A DNA stretch of 64,000 bases, from positions 1 through 64,000 of the forward strand of contig NZ_FRBR01000005.1 in assembly GCF_900142665.1 (NCBI RefSeq), in the 5' to 3' direction. Each line of letters starts with the position of its first letter. Within the stretch, counting starts at the first letter, position 1. Below are positions 1 through 7,707 of this stretch, in pieces. Source of the DNA: Roseovarius pacificus (GTDB taxonomy: Bacteria > Pseudomonadota > Alphaproteobacteria > Rhodobacterales > Rhodobacteraceae). The translations under genes were made by a program, and so were the position numbers. Under the pieces are notes generated by a model. The model saw only the letters and a program-made list of their open reading frames with translations, did no database searches and was not told the DNA's origin.

Positions 1-78
1 GCGCTCAGGTGCGAGAAAACCGTCAGTTCATTCGAAGCCTTCGTCAACCTCGCATGTACAATGGCATGGATCGCTTAA
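1..78 (+). mobile_element. C-terminal end of an IS5-family-like transposase (partial)
   Basis: Frame 1 is open from the left edge to a TAA at 76-78 and encodes 25 residues. Their pattern, R-x-E-K-T-x-S-S-F-x-A-F-V-x-L-A-C followed by a short hydrophobic end, resembles the C-terminus of IS5-group DDE transposases (R-x-D-K-x-x-x-x-F-x-A-x-x-x-L-A-x-x-x-I-W-L). The rest lies outside the window. The phosphonate operon ends only 28 bases further on, so the element sits directly downstream of it. A CTAG at 92-95 could be part of a target duplication, but no terminal repeat could be confirmed. The match is short, hence moderate confidence. Confidence 0.5.
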
Positions 79-105
79 ATGCAGACGCTGCCTAGGGGCC
101 GTGCC

Positions 106-723
106 TCAGCCGCCGTGGCGTTCAAGGAAGGCCTCGGCGGACAGGGTGCGGAAATCGTCCAGCGCATCGCGCAGGCGGTCGTGGCCCCAATCCCACCACG
201 CCAGAGCGATCAACCGGTCGGCGATCTCGGACGGCTGGCGGCGGCGCAGGGGTTTGGCGGGGGTTCCGGCGACGATGGTGTAGGGCTCCACATCGCGGGT
301 CACGATGGCCCCGGCAGCCACCACGGCGCCGTGGCCCACCGTGACCTCGGGTTTGATCATCGCCGCGTGGCCGATCCATGTGTCATGCCCGATCACCGCG
401 CGCCGTGCCTTGCGCCGTTCGAAGAACACCGGGTCGTCATCGGCATCGTCCCAGTAATCCGCCGAGCGGTACAGGAAATGATGCATGCTGGCGGTGGTCA
501 GCGGGTGGTCGGTGGCCCCGATCCGCACGAAGCTGGCGATGTTGGAGAACCTGCCGATATCGGCATTGGCGATGTCGGCATAACGGTCGCAATAGGAATA
601 ATCGCCGATATCGCTGTGGGCGACCCGGCTGCCCTGGCTGATTTCGGTGAACCGGCCAAGGTGTGTATCGGTGATCTGGCAGCCGTCATGGATGAACGGT
701 GTCTCCGCTGTCAGGCGGGCCAT
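106..723 (-). CDS. Phosphonate-cluster hexapeptide-repeat acetyltransferase
   Basis: Protein of 205 residues made of left-handed beta-helix hexapeptide repeats (for example the stretch G-H-G-A-V-V-A-A-G-A-I-V-T-R-D-V and the V-A-G-T-P-A-K end), typical of the xenobiotic/chloramphenicol acetyltransferase-like family often encoded beside phn genes. Such enzymes use acetyl-CoA to acetylate small substrates. In phosphonate clusters the role is probably modification of an aminophosphonate or an intermediate (inference). The start lies 3 bases after the phnE2 stop, so it is the last gene of the phnCDEE operon. A transposase end follows at once, so any further phn genes may have been separated from it. 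Confidence 0.85.
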   Translation of the reverse strand: MARLTAETPFIHDGCQITDTHLGRFTEISQGSRVAHSDIGDYSYCDRYADIANADIGRFSNIASFVRIGATDHPLTTASMHHFLYRSADYWDDADDDPVFFERRKARRAVIGHDTWIGHAAMIKPEVTVGHGAVVAAGAIVTRDVEPYTIVAGTPAKPLRRRQPSEIADRLIALAWWDWGHDRLRDALDDFRTLSAEAFLERHGG

Positions 724-726
724 GTC

Positions 727-2070
727 TCAGTGCCCCTCGGCGCGTCCGATCAGACGCCCGCGCAGCCAGCCCGACACCGAATCCATGATCATGACCATCA
801 GGATCACCAGCACGATGTAATAGGTGACTTCTTCCCAGTCCTTCTGGGTGATCATCGCCTGTGTCAGCAGCAGGCCGATCCCGCCGCCGGTGATCGCCCC
901 GATGATCGTGGCGCTGCGGGTGTTGGATTCGAGGTAATACAGAAGCTGGCTGAGCAGGACCGGCGTGATCTGCGGGATCACCCCGAAGCGATAGCGTTGC
1001 AGCTGTTTGGCCCCGGTCGATTGCACGCCTTCGATTTGCTTTTCGTCGACGTTTTCCAGCGCCTCCGAGAACAGCTTGCCGAAGGAGCCGGTATCGGTCA
1101 GCAGGATCGCGAGCGCCCCGGTCAGCGGCCCCGGTCCGAAGGCGCGGGCCAGAACGATGGTCCAGATCAGCGCATCCACCCCGCGCACGAAGTCGAACAC
1201 CCGCCGCACCCCGAAACGCACCGCGATCAGCGGCGAGAAGTTGCGCGCCGCCAGAAACGCCAGCGGAAGCGCCACGATGGCCGCGCCGAAGGTGCCGAGA
1301 AACGCCATCAGCACCGTTTCGAACAGTGCCCAGGCCACATCGCCATGACGCCACATCTTGTTGGTCCAGAAATCCGAGGCCATTGCGGCGATATTCGATT
1401 TCTCCGGCACGACGCGGTCGGACGAAAAGGCCAGCGAGACCAGTTCGCCGAAGCTCTTGCCGTGGAACGGGCTGTCGAGCGTGAACCAGAAGAGTTCCCA
1501 GCCGTAATCGTATTTGAACAGTTCCGCCCGCGTGCGCGTGACCGTCAGGCGGCCCTGATCGGTGGTCACGGCCAGCCTGTTTTTCGAGGCGTTGATCCAG
1601 TCGGGCTGGGTGGTGCGGTCGCCTTGCGGAAAGGTCATGTCGACCCCGTTGCGCGAGGGGGTCGCGGTGATCGGCCCATAGTCGGGAATGTCATAGGTGA
1701 CGGTTCCGTCGTCGAATGTCACAACATGTCCGCGCCCCAGATCGCCGCGCACAATGTCCCCGTCGAAGCTGAGCCAGCCGGGGCCGGTGCCCGGTTCATA
1801 GGTGCCCTTGCGCTCGCCCTCGATGGCGACGGTGATCGCGTCGGACCGGGCATCGTATTCGACATGGGTCTTGTAGCTGTAGCTGTCGCCGACAAGCGTG
1901 CGGGCGTTGTCGATGCTGGCGCGTTGGGCGAGGCCGGGTATGTCGAAGGCAAAGAAGATATAGGCCAAATAGGCCAGCATCATCAGCGGAATGGCGAAAT
2001 TGACGATCCGTTTGCCGCGAAACAGCCGGGTGGCTTGCTCGTGCATATCGTGGGTTGCCGCAAAGGTCAT
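727..2070 (-). CDS. phnE: Phosphonate ABC transporter permease PhnE (second copy, long form)
   Basis: Inner-membrane permease of the phosphonate importer. The protein has 447 residues, well above the roughly 270 of a simple PhnE. The extra length is an N-terminal part with one membrane helix (about residues 26-45) and a large hydrophilic, probably periplasmic section up to about residue 220. The C-terminal half carries the binding-protein-dependent transport domain, including the EAA-like loop E-A-L-E-N-V-D-E-K-Q-I-E-G-V-Q-S-T-G-A that contacts the ATPase. The ATG at 2070 overlaps the upstream permease stop by four bases (ATGA) and follows a strong GGGAGGGG ribosome site. It presumably forms a heterodimer with the neighbouring permease. 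Confidence 0.93.
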   Translation of the reverse strand: MTFAATHDMHEQATRLFRGKRIVNFAIPLMMLAYLAYIFFAFDIPGLAQRASIDNARTLVGDSYSYKTHVEYDARSDAITVAIEGERKGTYEPGTGPGWLSFDGDIVRGDLGRGHVVTFDDGTVTYDIPDYGPITATPSRNGVDMTFPQGDRTTQPDWINASKNRLAVTTDQGRLTVTRTRAELFKYDYGWELFWFTLDSPFHGKSFGELVSLAFSSDRVVPEKSNIAAMASDFWTNKMWRHGDVAWALFETVLMAFLGTFGAAIVALPLAFLAARNFSPLIAVRFGVRRVFDFVRGVDALIWTIVLARAFGPGPLTGALAILLTDTGSFGKLFSEALENVDEKQIEGVQSTGAKQLQRYRFGVIPQITPVLLSQLLYYLESNTRSATIIGAITGGGIGLLLTQAMITQKDWEEVTYYIVLVILMVMIMDSVSGWLRGRLIGRAEGH

Positions 2071-2939
2071 GCGCCCCTCCCTTTGATCAGGCGGTCACGG
2101 AAATAGGATGAGAGTTGATCGAACAAGACGATGGTCAGGAACAGGAGGATAAAGATCGCCGCCGCCTCGTCGAATTTGCCCTGGCCCCAGGACATCGCGT
2201 TCTTGAGTTCGTAGCCGATACCGCCAGCCCCTACGAAGCCAAGAATGGCCGAGGCGCGGATATTGATCTCGAAGCGCAGCAACGTGTAGCTGAGGTAATT
2301 GGGGGCGACCTGCGGGATGACCCCCAGCAGCATCCGCTGCGACCAGTTCGCACCCACCGATTGCAGCCCTTCCACGGGTTTCAGCGAGGCGTTTTCGTTC
2401 ACTTCCGAGAACAGCTTGCCCAATGCGCCGACGGTGTGAAAGGCGATGGCGATCATCGCCGGAACCGGGCCGCCGCCCAGAACGAAGATCAGGATCAGCG
2501 CGATCACGATTTCGGGGACCGCGCGCATGATGTCCATGATCCGGCGAAACACCGGAATCAGCCGCGGCCAGCGTGCCAGCCCGCGCGTTGCCAGCAGCGA
2601 CATGACAATCGCCCCGATCGCCCCCAGCAGGGTCGAGGCCGCCGCGATATTCACCGTTTCGATCAGGGCGGGCAGGAAGGTCAGCAGGTGGGCGGGCAGT
2701 TCGGGAGCCTTTTCGATGGCCTCGCTCAGGACCTGTGCCGGGAAATCCAGTATGTTGTGCCAGCCATCCCAGAACCCGCCGGCGTTGCGCGCATCGGCAA
2801 GATCGAACCCCGCCACCATGAGGGCCACGAAAATTGCCAGTATCGCCCCGGAATACAGCCGCTTGCGGCGCGTCATCGCCATATAGTCATGGCGGATATC
2901 GTCCGTGGTGATTGGCGCCTGTGCGCTTATGTCAGCCAT
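2067..2939 (-). CDS. phnE: Phosphonate ABC transporter permease PhnE (first copy)
   Basis: Permease of 290 residues with an N-terminal membrane helix, a short periplasmic stretch and the standard transport domain. The ATPase-contact loop F-S-E-V-N-E-N-A-S-L-K-P-V-E-G-L-Q-S-V-G-A is clear. The frame stays open further upstream to 3104, but that extension would cross the terminator hairpin behind phnD and has no ribosome site. The ATG at 2939 has AGGGG six bases upstream and is preferred. It works with PhnC, PhnD and the second permease in uptake of phosphonates or related phosphorus compounds. Confidence 0.93.
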   Translation of the reverse strand: MADISAQAPITTDDIRHDYMAMTRRKRLYSGAILAIFVALMVAGFDLADARNAGGFWDGWHNILDFPAQVLSEAIEKAPELPAHLLTFLPALIETVNIAAASTLLGAIGAIVMSLLATRGLARWPRLIPVFRRIMDIMRAVPEIVIALILIFVLGGGPVPAMIAIAFHTVGALGKLFSEVNENASLKPVEGLQSVGANWSQRMLLGVIPQVAPNYLSYTLLRFEINIRASAILGFVGAGGIGYELKNAMSWGQGKFDEAAAIFILLFLTIVLFDQLSSYFRDRLIKGRGA

Positions 2940-2961
2940 TCTTTGCCCCTTGGAAGGATAG

Positions 2962-2992
2962 AAAAAAGGGCCCATCGCGGGGATGGGCCCTT
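2962..2992 (-). terminator. Rho-independent terminator / attenuator between phnD and phnE1
   Basis: On the minus strand an 11-bp perfect stem (2982-2992 pairing with 2966-2976, loop of 5 at 2977-2981) is followed by six T residues (complement of 2962-2967). It lies 18 bases after the phnD stop and just before the phnE1 ribosome site. It would let the binding protein be made in excess over the permeases, as is common in ABC importers. Confidence 0.88.
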
Positions 2993-3009
2993 GTCCGGCG
3001 GTTGCCGGA

Positions 3010-3915
3010 TCAGTTCGATTTGGCCTTGCGGGCCTCGATGATCGACAGATACGCGTCGTGGGTGATCGGCATGAAGCCTTTCGCGTCGCCCTGCAGAACG
3101 CCATATGCGCATTCCTCGTCCATCGATTTGAGCGAGGCCATCAGGCCGGTCATCTTCAGTTTCACGTCTTCGGGCAGTGCGCTGCGCAGAACGACGGGGC
3201 CTTCGGGGATCGGCTTGGATTTCCAGATCTCGACAAGGTCGTTCATGTCGACCAGACCGGCATCAACGGCTTTGCGCAGTGCGCCCGAGTTGTAGCCGTC
3301 TTCCCAGTTGCCCAGACCATCAGCCCAGGTCACGCCCCCGTCCACGTCGCCGTTGTTGACCGCAACGATGGTCTGCTCGTGGCCGCCGGTGAACTTGACC
3401 TCACCGAAGTAGTCGCCCGACTGCATGGTAGCGCCGACTTCCGCCGGAATTTCGATCGAGGGGATCAGATAGCCCGAGGTCGAGTTCGGATCGCCGAAGC
3501 CGAAAACCTTGTCTTTCATGTCTTCCAGCGAGGTGATGCCGCTGTCCTTGCGGGCGAAGCCGATCGAGTGATAGCCGTAGCCGCCATCGAGGTTCACCTT
3601 GACCAGAACCGGCTCGACCGCTTCGGGATCTTCCAGATAGGTCTTGGCATAGCCCGAGGCACCCAGCCATGCCATGTCGATGGTGCCGCCCAGCAGGCCC
3701 TGAATCACGCCGTTGTAATCGGCCGGGGCGAACAGCTTGGTTTCGACGCCCAGCAGCTCTTCGGTCTTTTCACGAAGACATTCGTTCGAGGTCATGCGAT
3801 CCTGGGCGTTTTCGCCGCCAAGGATACCGATGCGGAATTCCGAGATGTCCTGCGCCATGGCCGAGGTGGCCAGGGCGGTCGAAGCTGCCAGTGCAAGGGC
3901 GAGGGTGGTTTTCAT
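3010..3915 (-). CDS. phnD: Phosphonate ABC transporter periplasmic binding protein PhnD
   Basis: Substrate-binding protein of 301 residues. It has a Sec signal peptide (K-T-T-L-A-L-A-L-A-A-S, then A-M-A before Q-D-I) and the PhnD/PhoE fold: F-R-I-G-I-L-G-G-E, the D-M-A-W-L-G segment, and the F-G-D-P-N-S-T-S-G-Y-L-I-P ligand loop that binds the phosphonate group. An ATG four codons earlier (3927) also exists, but the sequence GGAGA sits correctly for the ATG at 3915. It lies between phnC and the two permeases in one leftward operon. Confidence 0.95.
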   Translation of the reverse strand: MKTTLALALAASTALATSAMAQDISEFRIGILGGENAQDRMTSNECLREKTEELLGVETKLFAPADYNGVIQGLLGGTIDMAWLGASGYAKTYLEDPEAVEPVLVKVNLDGGYGYHSIGFARKDSGITSLEDMKDKVFGFGDPNSTSGYLIPSIEIPAEVGATMQSGDYFGEVKFTGGHEQTIVAVNNGDVDGGVTWADGLGNWEDGYNSGALRKAVDAGLVDMNDLVEIWKSKPIPEGPVVLRSALPEDVKLKMTGLMASLKSMDEECAYGVLQGDAKGFMPITHDAYLSIIEARKAKSN

Positions 3916-3963
3916 TTGGGTCTCCATTGGTGGAAAGGCCCGCCGTGGCGGGGTGGGAATGGA

Positions 3964-4776
3964 TCAGGCCGGAACGACCGGGGCCGCATTGGGCCTGTCC
4001 AGGGTTTCGATGGCCGTGGATGTCGCGGCCTCGGAAAAGTCAGCGCCCGCACCGTAGATGTCGCGCGCAACGCCGGTAGTCAGTTGTTCGGGTGTGCCAT
4101 CGAACACGATCCGCCCGTCGCGCATGCCGATCACCCGGTCGCAATAGCGGCGCGCGGTATCCAGCGTGTGCAGGTTTGCGATGACCATGCGGCCGTCTTC
4201 CTCGTGGATGCGGCGCAGGGCGTCCATGACGATCTGGGCATTCATCGGGTCGAGGCTGGCGATCGGTTCGTCGGCCAGGATGATCTGCGGGTCCTGCATC
4301 AGGGCGCGGGCAATGGCCACGCGCTGTTGCTGGCCGCCCGACAGGGCCTGCGCCCGTTTGGGGGCCTCGGCAGCGATGCCAAGACGGTCGAGGATGTCGA
4401 TGGCCTTGTGGATGTCCTGTGCCGGGTAGAGGTTGAACATTGTCGCCAGCGTCGAGCGGCGGTTCAGCGTGCCATGCAGCACGTTCGAGACCACGTCCAT
4501 CCGCGGCACGAGGTTGAACTGCTGAAAGATCATCGCGCAGCGCGATTGCCATTCCCGGCGGGCGGCCCCCCTGAGCGTGGTGATCTCGGCGCCTTCGAAG
4601 GTAATGCTGCCTTCGCTCGCGTCGCTCAGGCGGTTCAGCATGCGCAGCAAGGTGGACTTGCCCGCGCCCGAACGCCCTATGATCCCGATCATCGTCGGTT
4701 TACCGACCTCGAAACTCGCATTGTCCACGGCGCGTTTGTCGCCAAAGCGCTTGGTTAAGGACGTGACGTGCAGCAT
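3964..4776 (-). CDS. phnC: Phosphonate ABC transporter ATPase PhnC
   Basis: ATP-binding subunit of 270 residues. Walker [10 protein letters not shown] is at residues 34-42, the ABC signature is L-S-G-G-Q-Q-Q-R, and Walker B is I-I-L-A-D-E-P. These drive import of phosphonate caught by PhnD. It is the first gene of the phn operon, 48 bases before phnD. The ATG at 4776 is preceded by a GGGGG ribosome site. Four 7-base Pho-box repeats lie 42-81 bases upstream, so expression under phosphate starvation through PhoB is likely. Confidence 0.95.
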   Translation of the reverse strand: MLHVTSLTKRFGDKRAVDNASFEVGKPTMIGIIGRSGAGKSTLLRMLNRLSDASEGSITFEGAEITTLRGAARREWQSRCAMIFQQFNLVPRMDVVSNVLHGTLNRRSTLATMFNLYPAQDIHKAIDILDRLGIAAEAPKRAQALSGGQQQRVAIARALMQDPQIILADEPIASLDPMNAQIVMDALRRIHEEDGRMVIANLHTLDTARRYCDRVIGMRDGRIVFDGTPEQLTTGVARDIYGAGADFSEAATSTAIETLDRPNAAPVVPA

Positions 4777-4817
4777 GTATGAACCCCCGGTATTTGTCGC
4801 CGTGCTAGGCGGGGGCT

Positions 4818-4857
4818 GTGTCAGCTGCGTGACAGTTATGTTTCAGGTGGATGACAA
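4818..4857 (-). promoter_or_regulatory. Tandem Pho boxes upstream of phnC
   Basis: On the minus strand four 7-base repeats stand exactly 11 bases apart: TTGTCAT (4851-4857), CTGAAAC (4840-4846), CTGTCAC (4829-4835) and CTGACAC (4818-4824). PhoB sites are pairs of CTGTCAT-like repeats with this spacing, so this looks like two adjacent PhoB dimer sites. A weak -10 (TAGCAC, 4802-4807) follows 10 bases downstream, the usual distance when a Pho box replaces the -35. Confidence 0.82.
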
Positions 4858-4908
4858 GACGTTCAAGGTTTCATGACGCTGGCGCAGGCGCTTATTTGCG
4901 TGGCGGGA

Positions 4909-5775
4909 TCAGAATGCCATGTCCATCGGCTCGGGCTCGGCCCGGAGCGAGTCGCGCAGGCGCTCCAGCCCGCGTTCGCGCAACTGGCGGACCCGCTCGC
5001 GCGAAATGCCGTGGATTTCACCCAGTTGATGCAGGGTCATCGGGGGGTCCTGCACGACGGTGGCGATCACGATATCGCGTTCGCGGTCGGGCAGGTGGCC
5101 GAAATGGCGGCTGACCGTGCGGCGGAACACGTCCATGTCATGACGCGTGGCGACCTGTTCTTCGACATCGCAATCCGGGTCGGGCAGGAGGTTGATGATC
5201 TCGTCCCCTTCCTCGCCTGCGGTCAGGCGGTTGAGCGAACTGTCGCTGCCGCTGAATTGCTGGCGCATCCCGTCCAGTTCCGAGGCCTTGACGCCCAGCT
5301 TGTCGGCAATGCGCTGTTCGCGCTCGGGCGTTGTTTCGCCGGGCACGGCCTCCAGCGTTTCCTCGATCCGGGCGAGGTTGAAGAACGCCTTGCGGGCCTT
5401 GGACGAGCGCCCGCGTTTGACCAGCGACCAGTTGTTCATCCTGTAATCCTGCAACTCGGCGCGCACCCACCAGGCCGCGTAGGTCGAAAACCGGAAGCCG
5501 CGATCCGGATCGAATCCGTCGGCAGCCTTCAGCAGGCCAATCAGGCCATGTTGCAGCAGGTCGGGATCGTCATTGATGTTGCGGTTCTTGGTAAAACGCC
5601 GTGCAATCGACATGACCAGCGGGTGATAGGCGGTGATCAGCCGGTTGCGGGCCTCGACATCGCCATCGTCGCGCCAGGCACGGGCAAGGCGCAGTTCCTC
5701 TTCGGCTGTCAGGAAGCCGGTGCGGTCGTTGTAACCGGGGCGCGACGGGGCGCTGGGGACGTGTGATTTTGGCAT
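4909..5775 (-). CDS. rpoH: RNA polymerase sigma-32 type factor (RpoH)
   Basis: Alternative sigma factor of 288 residues. Region 2 is clear (D-L-L-Q-H-G-L-I-G-L-L-K-A, then F-R-F-S-T-Y-A-A-W-W-V-R-A) and is followed by the RpoH-specific N-W-S-L-V-K and the K-A-F-F-N-L box. Region 4.2 has the helix-turn-helix T-L-H-Q-L-G-E-I-H-G-I-S-R-E-R-V-R-Q. It recruits polymerase to heat-shock or oxidative-stress promoters. Rhodobacteraceae often carry two RpoH proteins, and this could be the RpoHII type linked to singlet oxygen, though the sequence alone does not prove it. There is no clear ribosome site before the ATG. It is divergent from marR, with a near-consensus promoter upstream. Confidence 0.93.
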   Translation of the reverse strand: MPKSHVPSAPSRPGYNDRTGFLTAEEELRLARAWRDDGDVEARNRLITAYHPLVMSIARRFTKNRNINDDPDLLQHGLIGLLKAADGFDPDRGFRFSTYAAWWVRAELQDYRMNNWSLVKRGRSSKARKAFFNLARIEETLEAVPGETTPEREQRIADKLGVKASELDGMRQQFSGSDSSLNRLTAGEEGDEIINLLPDPDCDVEEQVATRHDMDVFRRTVSRHFGHLPDRERDIVIATVVQDPPMTLHQLGEIHGISRERVRQLRERGLERLRDSLRAEPEPMDMAF

Positions 5776-5820
5776 GGCATCGCTGCAGTTGGAAATCTGC
5801 TGAAATAGTTTCGTATCGAA

Positions 5821-5848
5821 ATCATATCTGCATTAACGCGCTTGTCAA
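5821..5848 (-). promoter_or_regulatory. Sigma-70 type promoter of rpoH
   Basis: On the minus strand a perfect -35 TTGACA (5843-5848) and a -10 TATGAT (5821-5826) are separated by 16 bases, 46 bases upstream of the rpoH ATG. The -35 overlaps, base for base but one, the -35 proposed for the divergent marR gene. Confidence 0.72.
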
Positions 5849-5870
5849 ACTGATTTTGAATCGCTACCAA
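5842..5870 (+). promoter_or_regulatory. Putative marR promoter, possibly leaderless
   Basis: TTGTCA (5842-5847), a 17-base spacer and TACCAA (5865-5870) lie so close to the ATG at 5877 that transcription would start at or next to the start codon. No ribosome site is visible. The -10 is weak (3 of 6). Confidence 0.4.
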
Positions 5871-5876
5871 ATATGC

Positions 5877-6512
5877 ATGGGTTCCTCTGATACGACATCT
5901 TGTCAAACATCGGGCTGCACCGAGCAACTGGCCGAGATGCTGGTGCATATCGGCCGTACCGCGCGCGGAGAAGAAACAGGCGCCGGTCTGACCGCTGCCC
6001 AATGGACGGGGCTGCGGTTTTTCGCGCGGGCCAATCGCGCCTCGCGCACGCCGTCGGCCTTTGCCAGTTTTCAGGCCACGACACGGGGTACCGCCTCGCA
6101 GACGATCAAGGCGCTTGAAGGCAAGGGGCTGGTCCAGCGCCAGCGCTCGGAAACCGATGGGCGCAGCGTGCGGTTCGAGTTGACGGCGCAGGGGCGTGAC
6201 ATGCTCGGGCAGGACCCGCTGCGCCACCTGATGGCCGCGCTGGCGGGGTTGGACCCGTGCGACCGTGCCGCGATGGAGCGCCTGTTGCCGGTGATCGCCG
6301 CAGAACTGGCACGGCAACGCGGATGCCGCGCCTTTGGCACATGCGACGATTGCGGCCATTACGAAAAGCGGCCATGCGGCGGATACTGCGCCTGCGCCGC
6401 GCTGGATTTGCCGCCGGGCGAGATCGGGCGGCTTTGCGCCAGCTACGCGCCCAGATGCGGGGCGGATGAAACAGTGCCGCAGACAGCAGGCAACGCAGGC
6501 AGCCGGGAATAA
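5877..6512 (+). CDS. MarR-family regulator with a cysteine-rich C-terminal tail
   Basis: Protein of 211 residues. Residues about 38-115 form a MarR winged helix: T-A-A-Q-W-T-G-L-R-F-F, the recognition helix around T-R-G-T-A-S-Q-T-I-K-A-L, and the wing R-S-E-T-D-G-R-S. After residue 148 comes a tail with eight cysteines (150, 156, 159, 167, 171, 173, 187, 194), and two more lie near the N-terminus (9, 14). Such a set is unusual for MarR proteins and could hold an Fe-S cluster, zinc, or redox disulfides (inference). The next gene begins 4 bases later and encodes an Fe-S cluster carrier, which favours an Fe-S or redox sensing role. The start at 5877 begins the region of family similarity. Longer upstream starts have no support. 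Confidence 0.85.
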   Translation: MGSSDTTSCQTSGCTEQLAEMLVHIGRTARGEETGAGLTAAQWTGLRFFARANRASRTPSAFASFQATTRGTASQTIKALEGKGLVQRQRSETDGRSVRFELTAQGRDMLGQDPLRHLMAALAGLDPCDRAAMERLLPVIAAELARQRGCRAFGTCDDCGHYEKRPCGGYCACAALDLPPGEIGRLCASYAPRCGADETVPQTAGNAGSRE

Positions 6513-6516
6513 AGCA

Positions 6517-7707
6517 ATGACAGCCACAGACCAATCCGCGTCGGCCTCGCCCCTGGCTGGCCTCGGACGCATGATCGCGATCAGCAGCGGCAAGGGCGGT
6601 GTCGGGAAATCGACGCTGACCGCCAACCTTGCACTGGCGCTGGCCGGGCAGGGGCTGCGCGTGGGCGTGGTGGATGCCGATCTCTATGGCCCGTCGATCC
6701 CCGGCATGCTGGGGATTCCCGGCGATCAGCCCCCGACAATGGCCCCCAACAACAAGGTGATCCCGGCACAGGCGCATGGGGTCAGGGTGATCTCGATGGC
6801 GATGCTGTCGGGCGATGACAGGCCCGCCATCCTGCGCGGGCCGATGGTGACGAAATACCTTCAGATGTTCATCACACAGGTCGATTGGGGCACGCTGGAC
6901 GTGCTGCTGCTGGACCTGCCGCCGGGCACGGGCGATATCCAGTTGACGCTGGCGCAGGCCTTTCCGCTCAGCGGCGCGGTGGTGGTCAGCACGCCGCAGG
7001 ATGTCAGCCTCAAGATCGTGCGCCGCGGCCTGCGGATGCTGGAGCAGGTTAATGTGCCGATCCTCGGCGTGGTCGAGAACATGAGCGGCTTTACCTGCCC
7101 CTCTTGTGGCGAGGTCACGCATATTTTCCATCAGGGCGGCGGGCAGAAGATCGCGGACAGCCTGAACGTGCCGTTCCTGGGCAGTATCCCGCTGGACCCG
7201 GCGGTTGTGGATGGTGGCGACACGGGCCGCCCGTTGATACTGGACGCGCCCGACAGCCCCGCCGCACAGGCCTATCACGCCGTGGCCGCCGCGTTGAGCG
7301 GCGGCGCACAGGAGGGTGCCGGGCTGGCACTGCCGTTTGACTGGCAGGTGGCGGAAGGCACCGGAAAACCCGCCGGTGCCGCGCCGGTCGCGGGGGGCGA
7401 CCCGGAACGCCCCGTCGCACTCGATTTCGGGGCTGAGGGGCTGCATATCCAGTGGCAGGACGGGGCCGGTCAGATGATCGACCCGCGCGATCTGCGGCTG
7501 GCCTGCCAATGCGCCGCCTGCCGCGATGAAATGTCGGGTCGGCGGCTGCTGGACCCGGCCAGCGTGCCGCTGGATATTGTGCCGACGCGCATCTGGAGCG
7601 TAGGGAACTATGCCATCGGTGTGGCCTTCAGCGACGGGCACAGTTCGGGCATCTATACCTTCCCGGCGCTGCGCGCGATGCAACAGGTCGAGGCCGAAGA
7701 TGTCTGA
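6517..7707 (+). CDS. Mrp/NBP35-type Fe-S cluster carrier ATPase fused to a DUF971 domain
   Basis: Protein of 396 residues. The N-terminal part is a ParA-like P-loop ATPase with the deviant Walker A S-S-G-K-G-G-V-G-K-S-T (23-33) and the cluster-binding pair Cys194-x-x-Cys197 (C-P-S-C-G), which define ApbC/Mrp/NBP35 carriers that pass Fe-S clusters to apoproteins in the cytoplasm. From about residue 290 a DUF971 domain follows (R-D-L-R-L-A-C-Q-C-A-A-C-R-D-E, later P-x-x-I-W-S-V-G-N-Y-A-I), related to the N-terminal domain of gamma-butyrobetaine hydroxylase and containing three more cysteines. The ATG at 6517 lies 4 bases after the marR stop. The next gene, an Nfu-type scaffold, overlaps its 3' end by 8 bases. 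Confidence 0.9.
   Translation: MTATDQSASASPLAGLGRMIAISSGKGGVGKSTLTANLALALAGQGLRVGVVDADLYGPSIPGMLGIPGDQPPTMAPNNKVIPAQAHGVRVISMAMLSGDDRPAILRGPMVTKYLQMFITQVDWGTLDVLLLDLPPGTGDIQLTLAQAFPLSGAVVVSTPQDVSLKIVRRGLRMLEQVNVPILGVVENMSGFTCPSCGEVTHIFHQGGGQKIADSLNVPFLGSIPLDPAVVDGGDTGRPLILDAPDSPAAQAYHAVAAALSGGAQEGAGLALPFDWQVAEGTGKPAGAAPVAGGDPERPVALDFGAEGLHIQWQDGAGQMIDPRDLRLACQCAACRDEMSGRRLLDPASVPLDIVPTRIWSVGNYAIGVAFSDGHSSGIYTFPALRAMQQVEAEDV

Noticed and set aside
79-2106. A 675-residue plus-strand reading frame across the phn permease genes
   Set aside because: It is the antisense shadow of phnE2 and the acetyltransferase, favoured by high GC. The translation has no family pattern and is rich in R, H and G.
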